Shown here: positions 56,301-64,000 of the stretch, one piece after another
How the letters are laid out: each line of letters begins with the position of its first letter
Numbering within the stretch: position 1 is the stretch's first letter
DNA from: Liolophura sinensis
Lineage: Eukaryota > Mollusca > Polyplacophora > Chitonida > Chitonidae
DNA length: 64,000 bases
Direction: 5' to 3'
Assembly (NCBI RefSeq): GCF_032854445.1
Contig: NC_088295.1
Span: 77,466,028 to 77,530,027, forward strand
The notes under the pieces: model-generated
Databases searched by the model: none
The model's input: the letters and a program-made list of their open reading frames with translations, nothing else
What the model was told of the DNA's origin: nothing
Translations under genes and position numbers: made by a program

Positions 56301-59300
56301 ATTCCACAGAGTTGTTTGCTGAGGAAGCCGTCACTATCATCAACAGACATGATGAAACACAGGTGAGTAGACTTCCATGAACAATTTTAAAGTCTTATCT
56401 GTACACGCAACCATTGGGAATGTACACACTCAGGCAATTTTGTCAATGCAGTCCTTATATGTAAATACAATGGAAGACTTACTGTCTCACTGAGCTCACA
56501 TACACAGATAGTTGTGACGTAGTAAAGGAAAGAAGAAATGAGTTCACAGCTTTGGATCATCTTGACACAGGTGGGAAGGAGTTTTACGAGTTCTCCATTA
56601 CCATAGCACCATTGTTCTTGTACATTACATGAGAAATGCCCTTACAATTCTTGGGGCTTGCAAGATTTATGATTTAAGGTAGACAGAATAGCTGAAGGGT
56701 GGCAATGAAAAATGAATGTCCTGTAATTTGTCAGCTGACAGCTGTCAGCAGTATAAACCTACTGACATGGGGTCTGCTACATGCAGTTGTGTCATGACAT
56801 GACTGAAATAATGTTGAAATCTGTGTTAAACCTCACACAAAGAAACAGACAACTATAAATTCAACTCATCGTATTGTTGCGTGTCTTATACAGTTACTAT
56901 GGTCAATTAGCTTTGAGTCTGGTTGCCATGAACATTTGTTACCCATTTGGCTGATTGTGCAGTTGCAAGTCTCCAACAATCAAGTGGCCTTGATTCTTGT
57001 TGCCTTAAAGATTTGATGTTACTCTAAATAATTGTACAAAACCAAACCAAGTAATTTTTTTGCATTAATTTTATCAAATGTTACCCTTGCAAGTAGTGAA
57101 ATAAAGAAGGATTAGGATAAAACGTCATTACCTCTGTTGCAAGTACATATAATTACACAGGGTACCTCTGCTTCTAGCTCATATAGGGGTAGCCTCTACT
57201 ACAAGTCATTACACAGGGTACCTCTGCTTCTAGCACTTTTAAGTGGGATCCTCTGCTTCAAGTTGTTACAAAGGATACCTCTGCTTCTAGCTCATATAGG
57301 GGTAGCCTCTACATCAAGTCATTACACAGGGTACCTCTGCTTCTAGCATTTATGGGGGTAGCCTCTACTACAAGTTATTACACAGGGTACATCTGCTTCT
57401 AGCACTTATAGGTGGAATCCTCTGCTGCAAGTTGTTACACAGGGTACCTCTGCTTCTAGCTCATGTAGGGGTAGCCTCTACTAGGAATTGTTACACAGGG
57501 TACCTCTGCTTCTAGCTCATATAGAGGTAACCCCTACTAAAAGTCATTACCCAGGGTACCTCTGATTCTAACACTTATAGGTGGAATCCTCTGCTGTAAA
57601 GCGTTACACTGGGTACCTCTGATTCTTGCACTTGTAGGTAGACTCCTCTGCTGCAAGCTGTTACACAGGGTACCTCTGCTTCTAGCACTTACAGGTGGAA
57701 TCCTCTGCAGCAAGATGTTACACTGGGTACCTCTGCTTCTAGCACTTATAGGTGGGATCCTCTGCTTCAAGTCGTTACACTGGGTACCTCTGCTTCTAGT
57801 ACTTATAGGTGGAGTCGTCTGCTTCAAGTCATTACACAGGGTACCTCTGCATCTAGTACTTATAGGTGGAGTCGTCTGCTTCAAGTCATTACACAGGGTA
57901 CCTCTGCTTCTAGTACTTATAGGTGGAGTCGTCTGCTTCAAGTCATTACACAGGGTACCTCTGCTTCTAGTACTTATAGGTGGAGTCGTCTGCTTCAAGT
58001 CATTACACAGGGTACCTCTGCTTCTAGTACTTATAGGTGGAGTCGTCTGCTTCAAGTCATTACACAGGGTACCTCTGCTTCTAGTACTTATAGGTGGAGT
58101 TGTCTGCTTCAAGTCATTACACAGGGTACCTCTGCTTCTAGTACTGATAGGTGGAGTCGTCTGCTTCAAGTCATTACACAGGGTACCTCTGCTTCTAGTA
58201 CTTACACTGTATAGAGGGAATGTCTGGTCTCCAAGAGATAGAAGTAGACGTACTGTGTGTAACCACGTGACGTGCTTGAAGTAATTTACCTCTGCTTTTA
58301 GCACTTTCATGAGAACTTGCAAGGGGCACATTTACCAAAAGGGGAACAAATCTTTGAAAAAAAGAGAGTTGCAAATTTTTTTGTTGGGAAGTGAGTTGGG
58401 TTGGAGGCAGAGTTTGGAAGTGGGCTCAGACATGAGATATGTTTTCTCTTGGCTCTAGTTTCCAGGGTCAAATAAGATGTTAATACCATTAAACTCTGAT
58501 TGAGATGCTTTGCTTGCAGCCATTGTTTCTGTACCTGCCATTCCAAGCTGTGCACAGTGGTAATGGGGACGAGGAGCCCCTGGAAGCACCTCAGAAATAC
58601 ATTGACAGATTTCCACATATCAAAAATGTCAAGAGAAAAATATTTGCAGGTAGGTGTTTGGGCATAGCGCCGCATGTATCCCAAGATGAAAGGAAGATAG
58701 GTCTTTTCAACTGAGAGTAAAGTTTGAACCTAGCTTGTGCTGACTAAAATTCAGCTTTATGTCAAATTTGTCAGGGACTTTGTGTGTGGTGGTTTCTGCC
58801 AAGGCACTTTTATGCTTCAGTAATAATCCAAGTTGCTGATGTGTCTACAGCAGAACTGAACATTGGGCAATGACCATAGACTGTTGGTGAGTGTCCTCAT
58901 CAGAGGGAAATGATACTGAATTGATATGAACTTGTAGAAAGTGATAACTGTGTCTCTCTGTTAATGAAATGCCAGAATGTGAAAAGCCATGAAAGTTCTG
59001 AGTTTCTGCATGGGGCCCTCCCTGGCCTGGTGGGTAGCGTACTAGTGCAGCACAATGACCCAGGAACCTGTCACCAATGCGATCGCATGAGTTCAAGTTC
59101 TCTGGTTGTACATTTGAAGATCTGCCAGCAACCTGCAATGTTTGTGTCCTCTGGGCTTTGGCTGGTGTCTTCCGGCCATAATGCTGGCTGCCATCGCATA
59201 AGTGAAACATTCTTGAGTACGGCGTAAAACACCAATGAAATAAATAAATAAATAGCTGCATTAATATAGCTGCATTAATATAGCTGTATTAGATCGTGCA

Positions 59301-60846
59301 TTGTAATTCAGACTACAATGCTCTATAACAGAAACACATACATGGGAAGGTCTGCCAGCAACCTGTGGATGGTCATGGGTTTCCACAGGGCTCTGCCTTG
59401 TTTTCTCCCACGATAACTCTGGCCATCGTCATATAAGTGAAATATTCTTGAATGTGGCCTAAAACACCAATCAAATAATTAAATAAATATAACAGAAACC
59501 TACATTTTATTTTTATTTCCTGTCACAGGCATGGTATCAGCCCTGGATGATGCTGTTGGTCAAATAACTGAAACATTATTGGCCAAGGGAATGCTGGGAA
59601 ATTCCATCATTGTCTTCACCACAGATAATGGTGGACCAGCCAATGGGTTTGACTTCAATGCTGCGTCTAACTGGCCTTTGAGGTATGTTCAACCACCATC
59701 CATTTTCTAAGTAACTAGTCTGCATCCTCAAATTGTCCTAATGTTGATTTTCACCCGGTGACATCGAGAATTGTATGATAACATGTATATAAACAACTAG
59801 TGCATATGTTTTATTCTGCCTTCTAATTGCAATCATTGTCAGGGAATATATCGAATTTTTTTTATGATTGATTTATTTATTTTGTTTGGTGCTATACGCT
59901 GAATATTTCATTTATATGACAGCAACCAGCATTATGGTGGGAGGAAACACATCAAATAGAAGTGAACTCTTTATAACAAGCAAGCCATTTTCATCTGAAG
60001 TGAGCAGTTCAACTGGTAGAGCAGCAGGACTACACACCCTATAGAAAAATTCTTAATTTCACTCCAGAGCATCACTGTACATTAATATATACGTTATATA
60101 TCTTCATGGTTTTAATTGGGTTTGATTTATACAGAGGTGTGAAGGCCACACTATGGGAAGGAGGAGTGCGAGGGGTGGGGTTTGTCTCCAGTCCTCTCCT
60201 ACAGAAGATGTCCTACGTGTCTGAGAACATGTTCCATGTCTGTGACTGGTTACCCACTCTGTTTCGGGCTGCAGGAGGCGACTCCAGTACCCTAAAACAC
60301 ATGGATGGTTACGACATGTGGGACATGCTCTCTAACAACGATGAGCCAGTTAGATCAGAGATCCTCCATAATATTGACCCCATATCTCAGATTGCTGCCC
60401 TGCGAGTCAAGGATTACAAGCTGGTGATGGGCCAGACATACGGTGGGGCGTGGAGTGGGTGGTACCCTCCCTGGCAAGCGGAAGATGATGACTTGGACAC
60501 CCAGTTGACTTTCACATCACTCAAGGGGCATCAGGATGAAGTCAGGTCTGAAAGCTTGACCACTCAGTTTCAAGGTGAACAGTCAGTCCCAGTAAAGTGT
60601 GGAACCAAGCCTGCCAATGCTAGCACCAACTGTCAACCTACTGTTAAACCATGCTTGTTCCACATTCCGTCAGATCCATGTGAGTATAACAACATAGCAG
60701 CCGAGTTTCCTGACCTAGTTAGACATATGATGCATCGTCTGACCGAGTACAACAACACCGCAGTACATCCCCTCAACTACCATCTACGCCAGGACCCAGC
60801 GGGTAACCCAAAACTTCATGGTGGAGTCTGGTCGCCATGGAGATGA
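53339..60846 (+). CDS. Arylsulfatase (ARSB/ARSI/ARSJ group), complete, 8 exons
   Basis: Exons 53339-53440, 53630-53789, 54302-54414, 55629-55745, 56240-56362, 58520-58649, 59529-59682 and 60135-60846 join in phase to 536 aa, close to human ARSB (533). Signal peptide about 1-21. Metal-binding DD at 32-33 ([14 protein letters not shown]). Sulfatase signature [11 protein letters not shown], with Cys71 to be converted to formylglycine. [16 protein letters not shown] (Lys125, His127); AVHSG (His217); TTDNGG (Asp281, Asn282); [17 protein letters not shown] (Lys303); LHNIDPI; C-terminal GGVWSPW. All catalytic positions are present. This group removes sulfate from glycosaminoglycans in lysosomes (ARSB) or after secretion (ARSI/ARSJ); DGYDMWD, LHNIDPI and the GGVW end lean to I/J, but subgroup and substrate are not certain. 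An acceptor 'ttttttgcag' at 53316 implies a 5' UTR intron. Confidence 0.95.
53764..54180. repeat. About 40-45-bp array made of sulfatase exon 2 end plus its 5' splice site
   Basis: The true junction reads 'caatacacacag|gtcagtgttctca'. About nine degenerate copies follow in the intron (donor-like positions near 53828, 53865, 53947, 54000, 54078, 54163 and others), each with 'cacaggtca' or a variant and 'gttctcactatgaca'. The first extra donor is 39 bases on, so its use would add 13 codons in frame. Confidence 0.85.
54187..54301. repeat. 28-bp array of the sulfatase intron 2 acceptor region
   Basis: About three and a half copies of 'gataatgttgtggactgtat' plus 'cttttcct'; the last copy ends in the real acceptor 'cttttcctcag' at 54301. 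Each unit carries a pyrimidine tract and a branch-point-like 'tgataat'. Confidence 0.9.
55022..55291 (+). mobile_element. Full-length tRNA-derived SINE, young copy
   Basis: All sections present: 'tggctcagtcgg' A box, 'gttcaagacc' B box, 'gagtacggcgtaaaacacc' tail and a long A-run. 'tttatgtc' just before and after the element is a probable short target-site duplication. Lies in sulfatase intron 3. Confidence 0.93.
55905..56130 (+). mobile_element. tRNA-derived SINE with 15-base target-site duplication
   Basis: Copy with a partly deleted middle, in sulfatase intron 4. 'atagattataccagg' occurs immediately before (55890-55904) and after (56131-56145). Confidence 0.93.
57137..58240. repeat. 57-bp minisatellite in sulfatase intron 5
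   Basis: About 19 copies. The right half (57715-58200) is very regular, unit 'acttataggtggagtcgtct', 'gcttcaagtcattacacagg', 'gtacctctgcttctagt'. The left half is more variable, including 'cctctactacaag' variants. Because 57 is a multiple of 3, both strands are open (264 codons minus at 57537-58331, 189 codons plus at 57715-58284); neither looks like a gene. Confidence 0.95.
59012..59254 (+). mobile_element. tRNA-derived SINE
   Basis: Diverged full-length copy in sulfatase intron 6: 'tggggccctccctggcctgg', 'gagttcaagttctctggttg' and tail 'gagtacggcgtaaaacacca' with 'ataaataaataaa'. Confidence 0.88.
59336..59489 (+). mobile_element. 5'-truncated tRNA-derived SINE with target-site duplication
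   Basis: Begins in the body ('catgggaaggtctgccagc') and lacks the tRNA head, yet is bounded by 'tataacagaaac' (59324-59335 and about 59488-59499). It therefore inserted already truncated. Confidence 0.88.
59868..59951 (-). mobile_element. SINE 3' fragment, minus
   Basis: 'gatttatttattttgtttgg' then 'gctgaatatttcatttatat' and 'ccagcattatggtgggagg', in sulfatase intron 7. Confidence 0.75.
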
Positions 60847-61141
60847 GACTCCCAGTAGATAAATAAGATTTGGGAAGAGCATTATGTCATAGAAAGGAGT
60901 GGAAGATGCTGTGTAAAAAACATTTTAAGGCCGAATATGCAGTTCTCGCTATTCTTCCTGTTTGACAGAGACTGTCAGCATACTCCTTACAGCGAATGCG
61001 TTGCTCTGTCGGTTTGGTTTACATCACTGCCACCAGTAGACAAGCTTGTTTAGCCTTACCCTCACCACTTCTTAGCCCGGAGCTATTTAATTAGCAGTCA
61101 TCACTATAATTGTTTCATATTTTGGTTATAAACACTCTTTA

Positions 61142-61147
61142 AATAAA
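61142..61147 (+). other. Polyadenylation signal, sulfatase gene (candidate)
   Basis: AATAAA about 300 bases after the stop codon at 60846. A later one (near 62784) would give a longer 3' UTR. Confidence 0.5.
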
Positions 61148-61149
61148 GT

Positions 61150-64000
61150 GAATGTATGTGTATGAAGTATCATTAGAAACATGGGTTGAGATGAGTTGTT
61201 TGTGTTTTCTGACATCACTTCCTGCCTCATCACTGTGAGTGACCAGTGACCTTGGCTTTGTTCAAAGATTTCTGGACAAAAGATGCTATCGATGGCAGTG
61301 ATGTAAAGCGAATGTAGAGAGCGCCTCGTGAGCTGTTAGGAGTATGGTGTGTCAGTAGGATTAGTCCCGTTTGACTCTACAATTGTCAGTCGTCTGTCTT
61401 GTTCAAGTATTAAGGTGAGGCTTCTATTTCCTTCTATGCTTTTCCCAGCTGTGATACTGCTGGCCAGGAAATGCATTTCAATGTTAGACATATATTTTGG
61501 GGGGAAACAGTTTATTTTGTAGAGAAATTGATAATCGATTTTGATGGATCTTTTTCTGTTTGCTTTTTTCTTAATATCGAATATAGCTTTACAGTGTTTG
61601 AGAGTAAATCTACATTGTAATGCTATCTTGCCATGATGGACACCATGTACAGTGTATCAGTACTCCCTTAACCAAACATCCTCTCTTGTACTTAATCTGT
61701 TGATTAATTATGCATAAGTATGCATATGGGGGTTACTGTAAATCTTCAACCTTTTAAATTTCCAAAGGACTTTTTTCAGGGGAATTTATCCATACAATTA
61801 TTATAAAAATGTCGCCTAAAATGATTTGTTTGTGTCACTATAGATGCAAGCTTCATAAAACTGCACAACCACACTCTGGAGTTCTCTCAGAGTGTTTCAA
61901 AATGTTGGTTGCAGTAGTGGTTGAAAAGGTTGAAGAATTGTGGTATGTGGAAAACAATGATGGTAGGACCATCTACAATGACAAAAGTGGTACATGCATA
62001 TAAATGACACTTATTTAGTGCTCTTTGTTGTCGATCCTTGGGATCCTGTATATAAATTGATTACATATTTTAATTCCAATAATATGTTTTACATTGGTTC
62101 AGTTCTCCCTTAAGTGCTATATGGGGCTGTATGGAAACAATCAGACTGGTACTCAAATGGGATAATATTTTGACATAAAGACCTGTGGTATACAAGATTT
62201 GTATTAGTTGTGCTCCCTGTGTACTGTTGAAATTGTAATGTATAACAAAAACTTTAATTTTTTTATCTATTGGGAGGTACATGTACTTTAATTTTCATGA
62301 ATACCTTGATGTTAGTAGATCAATAATAGAATCTGGACTACTGTTGTTGACTTTTCCAAAGACAGTTAATTGTTTGTGAATATTTGTTCATATCCAAGAA
62401 AGTATCAATATTAACACGGTTTGTTGCTGGCACGCTTTCCTGCATCCGACAAGTACTTGTACGTGTATTGTTGACATTACATGTAGACTGGCATAGCATT
62501 TTAAGTGTTGAAAGTACTCGCCTGGTTCTCTGGATGTCTACATGTGCCATAATATGGTGGTACAAAGATGATATTTTTATGCAGTATATTTCCACTTATA
62601 AATACCAAAATCTGCTCACCATAATGAGATTAATATTTTGGGTGGATGGTGTATCGATTTTGTTATGATTGAATTGGGTTTACACTGGTATATATTTATT
62701 TTATAGAGACACATTTTTGTCAGAAAGCTTTAAAATGAAAATATGCAAGCATTTTGATCTATAAACATGCTCCTTCACATTTCAATAAAATGTGTACTAA
62801 AAATTTGTGATTGCACAGAAGTTCCCAAACATGCTTTTCATTTCTGTGTGAGATTGTCCACTAAAGGAGAAGGAAACTGATGGAGCAGAAGAGAATGCCT
62901 CTTATCAGCGGTTGTCTCTCTCTCTCTGTTGTTTTGTCAAATATTTGACATCCTATCTTTTGACGTTCCAGGTGATTTGACGTTTACTATAACTCTTCTA
63001 AATTTTGATGGGCTGTTCTACAAGCATTTACTTTCTGCGAAATTTGAACAATATTACGAATTTTGACTATTTTTTTTTTTTAAAAACAGAAGTCAAAATG
63101 ACCTTGACATCAACTATTTCCTTTAACATCTAAGACAACAGTTCATTTACATTTGAGGTGTCTGAAAGGGTTAGAGAATTTTTCACTGATAATGGCAGGA
63201 TAATTCAGGAAGAAATGAAACCAGATTGCATGGAGCACTGCACTCACAAAACCTTCTGATTGAGAGCCAAAGCCATTGAAGCAAGATTTGGATTTTAACC
63301 TGCACCTTTGGTTTGTGGTCAATAAGCTGGAGCCGTAATGCTAATTCAAAGCTGCTTAAAAAATCTGAGCAAACTTTTATATCAAGACACCCACATACCA
63401 TATCTAACACTAATCAGATGCATTTGAGTTGATATATCATACTGACATCAATTTCTTGACCAGCAGACAAACGTTTGGTAAGCTAAGGCAAAACATAATC
63501 ACCAGGATCCATGCCTAGGTACCCGAATGGCATATCTGAGACCAGTCCAAACTGTGTAAGCCAAGATATCGCGCGGAAACAAAATTCTACATGCAGGTAT
63601 TTATCGTTATGATTGGTCTTTGATGCCATAATGAAGAATTTTTCACGTACAAGGTGGCAGTCAGGTTTATGGGTGGAGAAAAGGGAGGGAGGGATAAACA
63701 AGCTGAAACCATGTGTGTACAGGGGCAATAAACACAACTAACCAATCCGTCAAACATGGAATATTGTAACACAACACACAATAAACAGAAATTGAAATTA
63801 AAACACTAGGAACATTTAATTTATGTATACCATATGCAGATTTATTGTTATGGAAATCCTTCACAGCTGGTTTATAAGGTTAGTTATTTTACATAAATAT
63901 TTATATTTTGTGCATTTGGGAGAGGTAATAGGTCAGGTCTTTCTTATTGTGTATTATAGATAAACTGAAATCCATCGACTTCAATGTTTCCCGAGGTCTT
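61150..64000. other. 3' flank, no gene seen
   Basis: No supported exon on either strand. A short SINE-like fragment ('aatgaagaatttttcacgta', 'ggcagtcaggtttatggg') is at about 63628-63680. Confidence 0.5.

Noticed and set aside
57537-58331. 264-codon minus and 189-codon plus ORFs in the 57-bp array
   Set aside because: Both strands are open over the same repeats, inside an intron of the sulfatase gene; a stop-free multiple-of-3 unit explains them.

Overview
This is animal nuclear DNA: genes are split by GT-AG introns with long AT-rich non-coding stretches, several tandem satellites, and about twenty copies or fragments of one tRNA-derived SINE whose 3' end reads roughly 'gagtacggcgtaaaacacc'. 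That SINE type and the gene content point to a lophotrochozoan, most likely a mollusc or brachiopod. This assignment is inference; nothing in the window names the species.

Layout. (1) 372-6445, minus: the first six coding exons of a contactin-associated protein/neurexin IV-like cell-adhesion gene (signal peptide, F5/8C discoidin domain, first laminin G domain); the gene runs off the left edge. (2) 7780-9330: a 29-bp minisatellite. (3) 10019-19368, plus: a tandem cluster of three intronless-CDS yellow/major royal jelly protein-like secreted proteins. The third copy carries two single-base homopolymer frameshifts and is a patchwork of the other two. (4) 22970-26762, minus: a complete four-exon centromeric histone H3 (CENP-A/CenH3) gene, 141 aa, assembled here from splice sites and reading phase. 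(5) 27880-30170: a satellite block with 32- and 28-bp units. (6) 30348-44383, minus: a complete SLC23-type nucleobase/ascorbate transporter with two mutually exclusive N-terminal starts and one GC-AG intron. (7) 44400-53300: about 9 kb with no gene I can support. (8) 53339-60846, plus: a complete eight-exon arylsulfatase of the ARSB/ARSI/ARSJ group, 536 aa. (9) 60847-64000: 3' UTR and flank.

The genes are functionally unrelated neighbours, not an operon or pathway.

The most unusual signal is structural. At three exon-intron junctions in two genes (SLC23 exon 1a, SLC23 exon 4 and sulfatase exon 2), the last bases of the exon plus its 5' splice site have been amplified into a tandem array running into the intron, giving strings of decoy donor sites. 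The acceptor end of the same sulfatase intron is also a short tandem array of its pyrimidine tract. This may reflect a recurrent process of splice-site minisatellite birth, relevant to intron growth or gain and to alternative donor use.
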